This document shows, one piece after another, positions 8,435-17,626 of a stretch of DNA of 64,000 nt (position 1 is its first letter; the number at the start of each line of letters is the position of its first letter). The position numbers and the translations under genes are program-made. The stretch is from Mariniphaga sp. (GTDB lineage: Bacteria; Bacteroidota; Bacteroidia; Bacteroidales; Prolixibacteraceae): positions 1 through 64,000 of the forward strand of contig JAHYIT010000004.1 of the NCBI GenBank assembly GCA_019429205.1, read 5' to 3'. Under the pieces are notes generated by a model. It searched no databases and was not told the DNA's origin. It saw nothing but the letters and a program-made list of their open reading frames with translations.

Positions 8435-8668
8435 ATGGAAAACTTTTTAAACAGAATTACAATTGATTCCGAAATCTGCCATGGAAAACCAACCATCCGT
8501 GGATTGAGGTATCCGGTGGAAAATATGCTTGAATTATTAGCTTCCGGAATGACGATTGAAGAATTATTAACCGACTATCCGGATTTGGAGAGGGAAGATT
8601 TTCTTGCTTGTCTCGAGTATGCTGCTAAACTCACCAATATCAAGAGTATCCATAAAATTGCCTCGTGA
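8435..8668 (+). CDS. DUF433 antitoxin-like protein
   Basis: A 77-79 residue protein (ATGs at 8429 and 8435 are both possible) with the DUF433 pattern: RITIDSEICHGKPTIRGLRYPV, then MLELLASGMTIEELLTDYPDLEREDFLACLEYA. DUF433 proteins are winged-helix-like VapB-type antitoxins usually paired with a DUF5615 PIN-like toxin. Its stop codon overlaps a GTG that begins the remnant of such a toxin (8665-8743), so this is an orphan antitoxin. A TAATTTTG promoter box ends at 8421, so the transcript may be nearly leaderless. Confidence 0.8.
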   Translation: MENFLNRITIDSEICHGKPTIRGLRYPVENMLELLASGMTIEELLTDYPDLEREDFLACLEYAAKLTNIKSIHKIAS

Positions 8669-8743
8669 AATTTATTACCTGAATTGATTTCGCGGAGTAA
8701 TCTGGTAGAAATTAGCCAAACAGATATTGCAGAACAAAGCTGA
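8665..8743 (+). pseudogene. DUF5615 PIN-like toxin, internally deleted remnant
   Basis: A GTG overlapping the DUF433 stop starts the reading VKFIT followed by TGA. This matches the usual opening of DUF5615 proteins (MKFLxD). In the adjacent frame, from 8681 to TGA 8741-8743, the sequence reads ELISRSNLVEISQTDIAEQS, which resembles the usual DUF5615 C-terminus. I infer that about 90 codons between the two ends have been deleted. The overlap geometry and both ends support this; a homology search with both fragments would settle it. Confidence 0.5.
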
Positions 8744-8777
8744 ATCAATAAAAAGGAAGTAATATTATTTCTATTTC

Positions 8778-10007
8778 TCAGGCCAAAGCATTATCCAAAT
8801 CTGCAATCAAATCTTCCACATTTTCAATGCCCACCGAAAGACGCATCATGGTATCACGGATGCCTGCTTCCCGGCGTTTTTCTTCCGGAAATTCGGCATA
8901 AATAGTTGAATACGGATGAATTATCAACGATTTATTATCATTCAAGTTGGTTGCCCGGCGGATAATCTTCAACCGGTTCATAAATTGAAAACAGGCAGCT
9001 TTCGATTCCAAATCGAAACTCATAATGGTTCCCGGAATGCCGTTAAAGTATTTTTCAGTCAGCTTAAAGCCAGAATCATCCTTTAATCCGGGGTAATCAA
9101 CAGTTTTTACTTTAGGGTGCGACTTTAAAAATTGTCCCAGTGCCAAACAGTTTTTGTAACACTTTTCCACCCGAAGTTCAAGGATATCCAGACCCTGAAT
9201 CATAAATTTTGCGGTTTGGGGCGCCATGCTTCCGCCGGTGTTCCGGTAAATGTTTTTGCGCAGTTTGGCAATAAAAGCATTTGCGCCGAACTTTTCTGTG
9301 TATTTCGAAAAATTGGGATTTAATTTCCAGTTGAAATTTCCATGGTCGATTATGACACCACCGAACCCTGTACCGCCTGAAATGTGTTTGGTGACCGACA
9401 CCACTTCAATATTCACTCCCCATTTTCCTGCCCTGAAAACGTTTGGTGGTGTGAGTGTACTGTCGGCAATAAGCATCAAATTATGTTTGCGGGCAATTTG
9501 GGCCAGCATTTCAATATCTGCAATTTCAAGTTGCGGATTGGTAACTGTTTCAAAATAAATGGCCCGGGTTTTTTCATCAATCAATTTTTCAATTTCTTCT
9601 GGTTGTTTCAACTTTGATAAACGAACTGCCAAACCAAACTCAACCAGCGTTTGTGTAAAAAGTGCGTAGGTATGTCCAAACAACTGATGTCCGGCAATGA
9701 TGTTTTCGCCAGATTTTGTTATTGCCAGAATAGTGTCTGAAATTGCAGCCATTCCCGAGCTCACGGCAAGCACTGCATGGCTTTGGGTTAATGCTTTCAG
9801 TTTAAGTTCAAAATATTCCACTGTTGGACTGGAAGATCGCGAATAAACATGCGCAGCATATTCTCCCCTGAAATTGGCTTCGATTTGTTCAGCCGAATCA
9901 AACTCAAACGCTACTGCCTCATAAAGCGGCATTTGCAGACTTTTATGCGGATCTGTTTTTGAATAGGGAACGTTCAGCGAACGAGTGGTAAATCCTTGTT
10001 TCTTCAT
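8778..10007 (-). CDS. Cys/Met-metabolism PLP-dependent enzyme (O-acetylhomoserine sulfhydrylase / cystathionine gamma-synthase type)
   Basis: 409 residues of the trans-sulfuration PLP family. Visible features are PLYEAVAFEFDSAEQ near the N-terminus, YSRSSSPTVEYFELKLKALT, AVSSGMAAISDTI (cofactor phosphate binding), ETVTNPQLEIADIE, and SVTKHISGGTGFGGVIID, where the Lys after SVT is the likely Schiff-base lysine. The C-terminal LSVGIENVEDLIADLDNAL is typical. Enzymes of this group exchange a homoserine ester leaving group for a sulfur nucleophile, or eliminate it. The exact reaction cannot be assigned because specificity residues vary. It lies 35 bases downstream of the GH3 gene on the same strand; co-transcription is possible but the functions do not obviously connect. 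Confidence 0.8.
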   Translation of the reverse strand: MKKQGFTTRSLNVPYSKTDPHKSLQMPLYEAVAFEFDSAEQIEANFRGEYAAHVYSRSSSPTVEYFELKLKALTQSHAVLAVSSGMAAISDTILAITKSGENIIAGHQLFGHTYALFTQTLVEFGLAVRLSKLKQPEEIEKLIDEKTRAIYFETVTNPQLEIADIEMLAQIARKHNLMLIADSTLTPPNVFRAGKWGVNIEVVSVTKHISGGTGFGGVIIDHGNFNWKLNPNFSKYTEKFGANAFIAKLRKNIYRNTGGSMAPQTAKFMIQGLDILELRVEKCYKNCLALGQFLKSHPKVKTVDYPGLKDDSGFKLTEKYFNGIPGTIMSFDLESKAACFQFMNRLKIIRRATNLNDNKSLIIHPYSTIYAEFPEEKRREAGIRDTMMRLSVGIENVEDLIADLDNALA

Positions 10008-10042
10008 TGAAATTTTTTAGTTGGAACAATTTTAAGTAACAT

Positions 10043-12010
10043 TCAATTTAGTGCATAGTTCAAACCAAACCCAAATTGAAATAGTGGCTGCCTGCTGTCG
10101 TATGGAACATCTTCCTTTTGCTGCCTGACGGCTTCCATCGAAGAAGGAAGTTCAAACGGCATTTTTCCTGTGGGATTAAACTTCCCAAAAACCACATCGA
10201 GAACGGCATCGTCATAAGCGCCAAAATCACATAGCAATCCGGCAGCATGTTCAGCAATTTCAGGAATTACAGCCGGTCGATCCAGGTAGATGCAAACCAC
10301 AGTAGGTTTCTGTTCCATAATTTTCAAAATACGCGAAAATTCCGGTTCTTTAAAATCGAGGTCGCCCTGATGGAACAGCCGTTCAATAAAATCGCCGGTT
10401 CGCGGTTCCCATGGCGCCTGTAAACGCAGCACAGCAACATCAGCATCGGCCAAACTATCAACCACAAGGGCATATTTTTGCGCCGTTTCTTTTTTAATGT
10501 TTTCAATATAAATGCGGGTGTTGTTTGCCAATGGAAGCACGAATAAACTATCGGCAAGCATCTCATTCTTAAGTAAAACAATCGATTTCCGTTGTGCTTG
10601 TTTACCTTTCTCAACAAATTCAGTTTTCCCGACAATTCTTTCTGCTTCGGTCGCATCAACAAACGGATTATCGAATAATCCCATTTGAAATTTTGCCCTG
10701 AGCAGTCTTTTTACTGACTCATCGATACGGTTTTCAGAAATTTTTCCTGCTTCTACCAGTTCAATCAGTTCCCTGGTATTGTTATTGCCGCCAAACTGAT
10801 CCACGCCGGCTTCAATAACTTTTTGAATCCGTTCGCTTACAGTCAGGTTTTCCACTCCCCAGCTTTTGGCTTCCACAATTTCACTTCCGAGCAGTTTAAA
10901 TCCCTCTATAATTCCCCAGTCTGTGCAAACAATTCCATCGTAACCGTATTCTTTACGCAACAAGTCGGTAATGATTTCGCGGTTAAAACTCATACCCACA
11001 TCTTCGGTAGTTTGTCCCGTCGGCACGCCGTAATAGGGCATCATCATTGCCGTTCCGGCTTTCAGTGCAGCCTTAAAAGGGATTAAGTGATAATTGAAAT
11101 TGTTTCCCGGGTAAATCTGTCCTGCGCCGTAACTAAAATGGGCATCTTCGCCTTTTTCCTGTGGACCACCGCCCGGCCAGTGTTTGGTCATGCAGGCAAC
11201 ACTTTCTTTTCCAAAAACTTCACCCTGAAAACCATAAATATATGCCGCAGTGAGTTTCGCCGAAAGGTACGCATCTTCGCCAAAAGTTCCGTTTACACGC
11301 GCCCACCGTGGCTCCGTGGCCAAATCGGCCATGGGGTGAAGCGCGGTGCGAATTCCAACCGCCCGGTATTCCGCATTGGCAATTTTCCCGAATTCAACTA
11401 CCAGTGCTGAATCAGCAGTAGCAGCCAGGCCAACAGGTTCCGGCCATTTTGAAAAGTCGCTCCCCAGCAAATCAGAGCCAATAAAATTGCTGATGCCGTG
11501 CCGGGGGTCGGAGCTAATGGTAACCGGAATTCCCAATCGGGTTTGTGCTGCAATTTCCTGCAGCCGGTTTTGCCATTCGGCTAATTTGCGCGATTCAGGA
11601 ATAGCAAACAGATTAAAATGGTTGATTTTATGATTAACCAGCAAATCCCACGTTGAGTGCATACTGAAGGCTTTCAGGTTCGGTTTCCCAAGTATTTCAC
11701 CTTCGGAACCCACGCCAATGGGCGGATGCCACATCAAACCCACTTTTTCATTCAATCTCATCTGTTTCAAAAGGTCGTTCACCCGTTCTTCCACAGTTCT
11801 GCGGTGGTCTTCATAAACATCCAGACTGCCATTTTTATTCAGGTCACGAAATTGGTGCCCGTTTTCGTTTAATACCGAAACATCAGCAAGTTCTTTTTTT
11901 GCCTGCATATTCAATATTCCGTAATAAAGATGAAAAGCGATAAAAGCCAGAACCAGTAACGCTCCCAATCCAAGAATCAATCGTCCGGAAAACCTTATAA
12001 ATTTCTTCAT
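10043..12010 (-). CDS. Glycoside hydrolase family 3 enzyme, membrane-anchored
   Basis: 655 residues from the ATG at 12010 (a second ATG three codons upstream is possible). An N-terminal membrane segment (LILGLGALLVLAFIAFHLYYG) is followed by FRDLNKNGSLDVYED, an EF-hand/dockerin-like calcium loop (DxNxNGxxDxxED) at about 55-70. The GH3 catalytic barrel follows: SSDPRHGI, ARWARVNGTFGEDAYL, CMTKHWPGGG and VCTDWGII, the last holding the likely nucleophile Asp. A second alpha/beta domain starts near residue 480. The family hydrolyses beta-linked glucosides or xylosides in the periplasm; the substrate is not determined. Fibronectin-III, often C-terminal in GH3, appears to be absent. Confidence 0.85.
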   Translation of the reverse strand: MKKFIRFSGRLILGLGALLVLAFIAFHLYYGILNMQAKKELADVSVLNENGHQFRDLNKNGSLDVYEDHRRTVEERVNDLLKQMRLNEKVGLMWHPPIGVGSEGEILGKPNLKAFSMHSTWDLLVNHKINHFNLFAIPESRKLAEWQNRLQEIAAQTRLGIPVTISSDPRHGISNFIGSDLLGSDFSKWPEPVGLAATADSALVVEFGKIANAEYRAVGIRTALHPMADLATEPRWARVNGTFGEDAYLSAKLTAAYIYGFQGEVFGKESVACMTKHWPGGGPQEKGEDAHFSYGAGQIYPGNNFNYHLIPFKAALKAGTAMMMPYYGVPTGQTTEDVGMSFNREIITDLLRKEYGYDGIVCTDWGIIEGFKLLGSEIVEAKSWGVENLTVSERIQKVIEAGVDQFGGNNNTRELIELVEAGKISENRIDESVKRLLRAKFQMGLFDNPFVDATEAERIVGKTEFVEKGKQAQRKSIVLLKNEMLADSLFVLPLANNTRIYIENIKKETAQKYALVVDSLADADVAVLRLQAPWEPRTGDFIERLFHQGDLDFKEPEFSRILKIMEQKPTVVCIYLDRPAVIPEIAEHAAGLLCDFGAYDDAVLDVVFGKFNPTGKMPFELPSSMEAVRQQKEDVPYDSRQPLFQFGFGLNYALN

Positions 12011-12128
12011 TTTCAGCAAGTTTAAATTTCATTTCAAATGTAAAAAATATGATTTGATTTTCAGTAGATTAACTTACAATTTAAAAAATATTAAATGCTA
12101 CATAAATGATTACGGAATTTCAAAACGT

Positions 12129-12136
12129 TATATTTG
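12129..12136 (+). promoter_or_regulatory. -7 promoter box of the penicillin-binding protein gene
   Basis: TATATTTG matches the Bacteroidota -7 consensus TAnnTTTG and lies 25 bases before the ATG at 12161. No TTTG is present at the -33 distance. Confidence 0.5.
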
Positions 12137-12160
12137 TCCATATTTTATTAATAAAAGAAA

Positions 12161-14554
12161 ATGGTCGCAAAACGCCCTGTAAATAAAACATATAAAAAAA
12201 AGAAAACCCGGCATAAAAAAAGTAAGCACAGTAAAAAACGGTTTTGGCAAAAGATTTTAAAATATTTCCTTCTACTGTTTCTTGCCGGCTTGATTGCCTT
12301 TTTCATTCTTTTTGCAGCAGTTTTTTTCGGATTTACCGGGCACGTGCCAACCTCGGCACAGTTAGTCGAAATAAAAAATCCACAGGCATCGGAAGTTTTT
12401 TCTGAAGATGGCAAACTGTTGGGCCGGTATTACACTGAAAACCGGAGCAACGTTCGGTTCGATGAAATTTCGCCCAACGTTATTAATGCACTGATTGCAA
12501 CTGAAGATGCCCGTTTTTACGAACACCGGGGAATTGATGAAATTGCACTGCTTAGGGTGCTGTTTAAAACTATTTTGCTTGGCGACCGGAGTTCCGGGGG
12601 AGGAAGTACACTAAGTCAGCAAATGGCCAAAAATCTCTTTCCCCGAAACGATGTGGGAATACTTTCCATGCCGGTGAACAAACTGCGCGAAGCCATTATT
12701 GCCTATCGGCTGGAACGAATTTACACCAAAGAGGAAATCCTGACACTTTACCTGAATACGGTACCATTTGGCGAAAACATTTTTGGAATTGAAGTAGCTG
12801 CTGAACGCTATTTCAGTAAAAAACCACAAAATTTAGCTATAGATGAAGCCGCCGTTTTGATTGGGATGTTAAAAGCCAACAATGCCTATAATCCGCGTAT
12901 TAATCCGGATCGCTCGAAAGAGCGACGAAACCTGGTCATTTCTTTAATGGTTAACAACGGTTACCTTAGCGAAGAGGAAGGCAACAAATACAAAGAAAAA
13001 CCACTGGAAATAAAATACACCCGAATTTCATTTAACGAGGGCCCGGCACCATATTTCCTGGAAATGCTGAAACCCGAATTGCTGGAGTGGTGTGCCGGCA
13101 ACGCCAAAAAAAATGGTGACCCCTGGAATCTGTACACCGATGGGTTACGCATTGAAACCACGTTGAATGCCGATTACCAGTTTTATGCACGGCAATCGGT
13201 TACCGAACACATGAAAACATTACAGGGAGTTTTTGACAAACACTGGGAAAATGCAGAGCCCTGGAGGGGAAACAACTCCATTCTGCAAAGGGCAGTTCAT
13301 CGAACCGACCGTTATAAAAAAATGGTAAAAGCCGGATTTTCGCAGGAACAGATTGATACCGCCTTTCAAAAAAACATAACTGCTTCATTATTCACCTGGG
13401 ATGGCCTGAAACAAGTGGAAACCACACCGCTCGACTCAGTAAAACATTATCTGCGCCTTTTGAATACCGGCTTCCTGGCACTTGATCCCAAAACCGGCGA
13501 TATAAAAGCATGGGTGGGCGGAATTGACAACCGGTTTTTTAAATACGACCACGTGCTTTCGAAAAGGCAGGCTGGCTCCACGTTCAAACCTTTCGTTTAC
13601 CTCTCAGCACTTGAAAACGGACTGAGCCCTTTCGATTATTACCCGGCAGAACAACAAGTTTACGAAGAATTCGATAACTGGTCGCCTTCCAATTCCAATG
13701 GAAAACACGACGGATATTATTCCATGGAAGGAGCGCTGTCGCAATCGGTAAATACAGTAGCCGCTGAAGTGATTATAAAAACCGGAATTGAAAACGTTAT
13801 ATCAACGGCCAGGGAACTGGGCATTGAGGCAGATTTGCCCAAAGTTCCGTCGCTGGCATTGGGAGTAGCTTCCATGAGTTTGAAAGACCTGCTGTTTGCT
13901 TATTCCACCATGTTAAACGGAGGGATTAAAACAGAACCTTATTATCTCCGGTCAATTTCTGATAACGAAGGAAATTTACTGGCCGAATTTGAACGTCCTG
14001 CAACACAAAAAACAATGCTGAACGAAGTAAACTGCCGGCTTGTAACCCACATGATGGAAACAGCAATTAACGAAGGAACCGGAACTGGAATTCGATCTTC
14101 CTACCGCATATTCAGCGATTTTGCAGGAAAAACCGGCACAACCCAAAACCATTCCGATGGCTGGTTTGTTGGCCTCACTCCCAATTTGGTAACCGGTTGC
14201 TGGGTGGGTTCAGAAGATCCAGGTATTCATTTCAGAACAATTACATACGGACAAGGCTCCTTTATGGCATTGCCTGTTGTTGGTAAATTTTACCATAAAT
14301 TATACAATGATCAGCGATATCAAAAACTGCAACTGGCTAATTTTCCTGACCTGGAAGAAAAATTACTTGCAGATTTAAATATTCCGCGCTATAAAGATGT
14401 TCTTGAAATTGAACGGCCGGACAACCTGCTTGACCGGATTTTTGCAGGAAAAAGCAAAGAGGAAAAACTTCGGGAAATCCAGCAGCCAGAAACAGTTGAT
14501 GAGAAAAAAGGACTCTGGAAGTCCATAAAGGGTATTTTCAAAAAGAAAAAATAA
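12161..14554 (+). CDS. Class A penicillin-binding protein 1A (transglycosylase/transpeptidase)
   Basis: 797 residues. A very basic cytoplasmic N-terminus (about 35 residues) precedes one membrane segment (FLLLFLAGLIAFFILFAAVFF). The GT51 glycosyltransferase domain follows with ATEDARFYEHRGID, the catalytic Glu in the first motif, and GGSTLSQQMAKNLF. The transpeptidase domain has the SxxK motif in KRQAGSTFKPFVYL (near residue 470), SxN in SQSVNTVAAE and KTG in AGKTGTTQN. It polymerises lipid II and cross-links peptidoglycan on the outer face of the inner membrane. It has its own promoter box, and the glycogen cluster starts 26 bases after it, so read-through is possible. Confidence 0.93.
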   Translation: MVAKRPVNKTYKKKKTRHKKSKHSKKRFWQKILKYFLLLFLAGLIAFFILFAAVFFGFTGHVPTSAQLVEIKNPQASEVFSEDGKLLGRYYTENRSNVRFDEISPNVINALIATEDARFYEHRGIDEIALLRVLFKTILLGDRSSGGGSTLSQQMAKNLFPRNDVGILSMPVNKLREAIIAYRLERIYTKEEILTLYLNTVPFGENIFGIEVAAERYFSKKPQNLAIDEAAVLIGMLKANNAYNPRINPDRSKERRNLVISLMVNNGYLSEEEGNKYKEKPLEIKYTRISFNEGPAPYFLEMLKPELLEWCAGNAKKNGDPWNLYTDGLRIETTLNADYQFYARQSVTEHMKTLQGVFDKHWENAEPWRGNNSILQRAVHRTDRYKKMVKAGFSQEQIDTAFQKNITASLFTWDGLKQVETTPLDSVKHYLRLLNTGFLALDPKTGDIKAWVGGIDNRFFKYDHVLSKRQAGSTFKPFVYLSALENGLSPFDYYPAEQQVYEEFDNWSPSNSNGKHDGYYSMEGALSQSVNTVAAEVIIKTGIENVISTARELGIEADLPKVPSLALGVASMSLKDLLFAYSTMLNGGIKTEPYYLRSISDNEGNLLAEFERPATQKTMLNEVNCRLVTHMMETAINEGTGTGIRSSYRIFSDFAGKTGTTQNHSDGWFVGLTPNLVTGCWVGSEDPGIHFRTITYGQGSFMALPVVGKFYHKLYNDQRYQKLQLANFPDLEEKLLADLNIPRYKDVLEIERPDNLLDRIFAGKSKEEKLREIQQPETVDEKKGLWKSIKGIFKKKK

Positions 14555-14580
14555 TTTCTCTATCTTTATAAAAAAAGAAC

Positions 14581-16599
14581 ATGACTAAAAAATTACCAAA
14601 ACTTATTCAGGACGACATGTGGCTAAACCCCTTTGCTGATGTAATTATTAACCGGAATGAAGCAGCCTGTAAAAAAGAAAAAGAATTGGCCGGAGATAAA
14701 TCTGTTTATGATTTTGCCAGCGGCTATCTCTATTTTGGCCTGCATAAAACTGAGTTTGGCTGGGTTATGCGCGAGTGGGCTCCAAATGCAACACATTTAT
14801 ATTTGATTGGTTCGTTTAACAACTGGGAAGAACAAAAACAATATGCCTTTTCGCCGGCTGAAAACGGTGTTTGGGAACTCAGCTTAAACGAAGATGAGTT
14901 AAAGCATGGTGACCTTTATGCACTTTCCATGCATTGGTCAGTGGATTACGGGAAACGAATTCCGGCCTGGGCGAACTACGTAATCCAGGATCCGGAAACC
15001 CATATTTTCAATGCAAAGGTTTGGCGACCGGAAAATCTTTATGAATGGAAAAACAACAATTTTAACGGATCATCAGAACCACCTTTAATTTACGAAGCAC
15101 ACATTGGCATGTCGGGCGAAGAAGGCCGTGTACATACTTACAATGAATTCAGGGAAAACATGCTGCCCCGGATTAAAGCCAACGGGTACAACACAGTTCA
15201 ACTGATGGCCATTCCCGAACACCCCTATTATGGAAGTTTTGGGTACCACGTTTCCAGCTTTTTTGCACCGTCATCGCGGTTTGGAACCCCCGACGATTTG
15301 AAACGTCTCATTGATGAAGCGCATGGAATGGGGTTGACGGTAATTATGGATATTGTGCATTCTCATGCCGTAAAAAACGAAGCGGAAGGCCTTGGAAAAT
15401 ACGACGGTACCCGTTACCAGTTTTTTCACCAGGGAGCAAAAGGTGAACATCCGGCCTGGGATTCTTACTGTTTTAACTACGGAAAAAACGAGGTGCTTCA
15501 TTTTTTACTTTCCAACATCAAATTCTGGCTCGAAGAATACCGGTTCGACGGGTTTCGGTTCGACGGCGTTACCAGCATGTTGTATTTCGACCATGGACTG
15601 GAAAAGGCTTTCACAAATTATAACGACTATTTTAACGGGAATGTGGACACGGAAGCCACAACATATCTTATTCTCGCCAATAAGTTAATGAAACAGATAA
15701 AACAACATTCCATTTCCATTGCAGAAGATGTGAGCGGAATGCCTGGTTTGGCCGTTCCTTTGGATTTTGGCGGAATGGGTTTCGATTACCGGATGGCTAT
15801 GGGAGTGCCTGACTACTGGATTAAACTGATTAAAGAAAAAAAAGATGACGACTGGGAAGTAGGTGATATTTTTTACAATCTCACTTCAAAAAGATTGGAT
15901 GAAAAAGTGGTGAGTTATGCCGAATCGCACGACCAGGCACTGGTAGGTGATAAAACCATCATTTTCAGGCTTATCGACAAGGAGATGTATTACAGCATGC
16001 GCAAGGATCAGCCTAACCTGACAGTTGACAGGGGAATTGCCTTGCATAAAATGATTCGGCTGATTACAGCCTCAACTGCCGGAGGAGCATACCTTAACTT
16101 TATGGGAAACGAATTTGGCCACCCGGAATGGATCGACTTTCCGCGCGAAGGTAACGGGTGGTCGTACAAACATTGCCGGCGGATTTGGAGTATTTCCGAA
16201 GACCCGGAATTAAAATTTCATTGGTTGTATGACTTTGATAAAGAAATGATTCGGTTCATTAGCGAACATAAACTGCTAACCATTCCCGCTGTAGATTTTG
16301 TGATGGAAAACAAACCCGACAAAGTGTTGGCATACCATCGCGGTTTATTCTTGTTCGTTTTCAATTTTAACCCCACCCATTCGTTTACCGATTATGGAAT
16401 TCCGCTTGGGCCGGGAAAATACCAGATTATTCTGAATACCGACTCAGGCCGGTTTGGCGGGCACGACCGCGTGGACGAAGACATTCCGTATTATACGTTG
16501 CCCAGCGGCGGATTAACCAGCCAACACTACCTGAAACTTTACCTGCCGGCAAGAACTGCATTGGTTTTTAAAAAAATCGACTTTCCAAAAGTAAAATGA
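14581..16599 (+). CDS. glgB: 1,4-alpha-glucan branching enzyme, eukaryote-like (GH13 subfamily 8 type)
   Basis: 672 residues. An N-terminal CBM48-like domain (GWVMREWAPNATHLYLIGSF) precedes the GH13 barrel. Its four conserved regions are visible: DIVHSHAV (I), GFRFDGVTS with the nucleophile Asp (II), IAEDVSGMP with the acid/base Glu (III) and SYAESHDQ (IV). The stretch from NTVQLMAIPEHPYYGSFGYH through SRFGTPDDLKRLID resembles eukaryotic branching enzymes (GBE1) more than E. coli GlgB. The enzyme makes alpha-1,6 branches in glycogen. It opens a co-directional run with GSCFA, debranching enzyme, GT4 and GH57 with gaps of 1-13 bases, so it is very probably the first gene of a glycogen operon. 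Confidence 0.92.
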   Translation: MTKKLPKLIQDDMWLNPFADVIINRNEAACKKEKELAGDKSVYDFASGYLYFGLHKTEFGWVMREWAPNATHLYLIGSFNNWEEQKQYAFSPAENGVWELSLNEDELKHGDLYALSMHWSVDYGKRIPAWANYVIQDPETHIFNAKVWRPENLYEWKNNNFNGSSEPPLIYEAHIGMSGEEGRVHTYNEFRENMLPRIKANGYNTVQLMAIPEHPYYGSFGYHVSSFFAPSSRFGTPDDLKRLIDEAHGMGLTVIMDIVHSHAVKNEAEGLGKYDGTRYQFFHQGAKGEHPAWDSYCFNYGKNEVLHFLLSNIKFWLEEYRFDGFRFDGVTSMLYFDHGLEKAFTNYNDYFNGNVDTEATTYLILANKLMKQIKQHSISIAEDVSGMPGLAVPLDFGGMGFDYRMAMGVPDYWIKLIKEKKDDDWEVGDIFYNLTSKRLDEKVVSYAESHDQALVGDKTIIFRLIDKEMYYSMRKDQPNLTVDRGIALHKMIRLITASTAGGAYLNFMGNEFGHPEWIDFPREGNGWSYKHCRRIWSISEDPELKFHWLYDFDKEMIRFISEHKLLTIPAVDFVMENKPDKVLAYHRGLFLFVFNFNPTHSFTDYGIPLGPGKYQIILNTDSGRFGGHDRVDEDIPYYTLPSGGLTSQHYLKLYLPARTALVFKKIDFPKVK

Positions 16600-16600
16600 A

Positions 16601-17617
16601 ATGGCTTTAAAATTCCAAACAGAAGTACAAATCCCGGAATTTGCCTGGCAAACAGGTTACCGGAAACGTAATCTTTTTATGGGTTCCTGTTTTACCGAAA
16701 ATATTGGCCAAAAAATGGAAATATTGAAATATCCGGTTGATATAAATCCGTTTGGAATTTTGTATAATCCGGTTTCAGTGGCGAATGGATTTCGGTTTCT
16801 CCTACAGAATAAAAAATTTACTGAACAGGATTTAGTTCACTATAATGGATTGTGGCACAGTTTTTTCCATCACAGCCGGTTTTCATCTCCTGGTGTAAAT
16901 GAAACTTTAACCAACATCAACAACCGGATTGAAAGCTCCGCTGAATTCCTGAAAAATGCTGATTTTCTCTTCATCACATTTGGCACTGCCTGGGTTTACG
17001 AATACAAACAAACCGGACAAACGGTTTCCAACTGCCATAAAATACCCGAAAAAGAATTCCGCCGTTACCGGTTAACGCCCGGCGAAATTGTGGAAGAATT
17101 CAGGCAACTGCTTTCTGAGCTTTGGAAATTTAATCCGCAAATCAAAGTGGTTTTTACAGTCAGCCCTATCAGACACTGGAAAGACGGCGCCATTGAAAAT
17201 CAGCGAAGCAAAGCAACTTTGCTGCTGGCCATCGACCAGTTAATCAGGGGTTTTGGCGAAGAAAACTGCAACTATTTTCCATCTTATGAAATTGTAATGG
17301 ATGAATTGCGCGATTACCGGTTTTACGAAGAAGATATGATTCATCTTTCTACCTCGGCAATTAACCACATTTGGGAAAAATTTCAACTGGCTTTGATTGA
17401 TGCTAATAGCAGAGAAATTTCAGAAAAAGTAAAAAATATTATCTTGGCAGTGAACCACAGGCCATTTAAAAAGTTTACAAAAGAACACCTTCATTTTTTA
17501 AAACAAAGTTTAGATAAGGCTCAAAAGCTAGAGGAAAAATTTCCGTATCTTAACCTTAATTTTGAAAAGGACTTTTTCTTCAGGCGGTTAAATGAATTCG
17601 AATTAGTTAAAAAATAA
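16601..17617 (+). CDS. GSCFA-domain protein
   Basis: 338 residues, starting one base after the glgB stop codon. The name-giving motif is LFMGSCFTENIGQKM near residue 25. FITFGTAWVYEY and FTVSPIRHWKDGAIENQRSK follow, then DMIHLSTSAINHIWEKF near residue 240, consistent with an SGNH/GDSL-like esterase fold (Gly-Ser near the N-terminus, Asp/His late). GSCFA proteins are widespread in Bacteroidota and have no established role. The tight coupling between branching and debranching enzymes suggests a job on glycogen or a modified glucan, but that is inference from position only. Confidence 0.85.
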   Translation: MALKFQTEVQIPEFAWQTGYRKRNLFMGSCFTENIGQKMEILKYPVDINPFGILYNPVSVANGFRFLLQNKKFTEQDLVHYNGLWHSFFHHSRFSSPGVNETLTNINNRIESSAEFLKNADFLFITFGTAWVYEYKQTGQTVSNCHKIPEKEFRRYRLTPGEIVEEFRQLLSELWKFNPQIKVVFTVSPIRHWKDGAIENQRSKATLLLAIDQLIRGFGEENCNYFPSYEIVMDELRDYRFYEEDMIHLSTSAINHIWEKFQLALIDANSREISEKVKNIILAVNHRPFKKFTKEHLHFLKQSLDKAQKLEEKFPYLNLNFEKDFFFRRLNEFELVKK

Positions 17618-17626
17618 TATTTAAAA

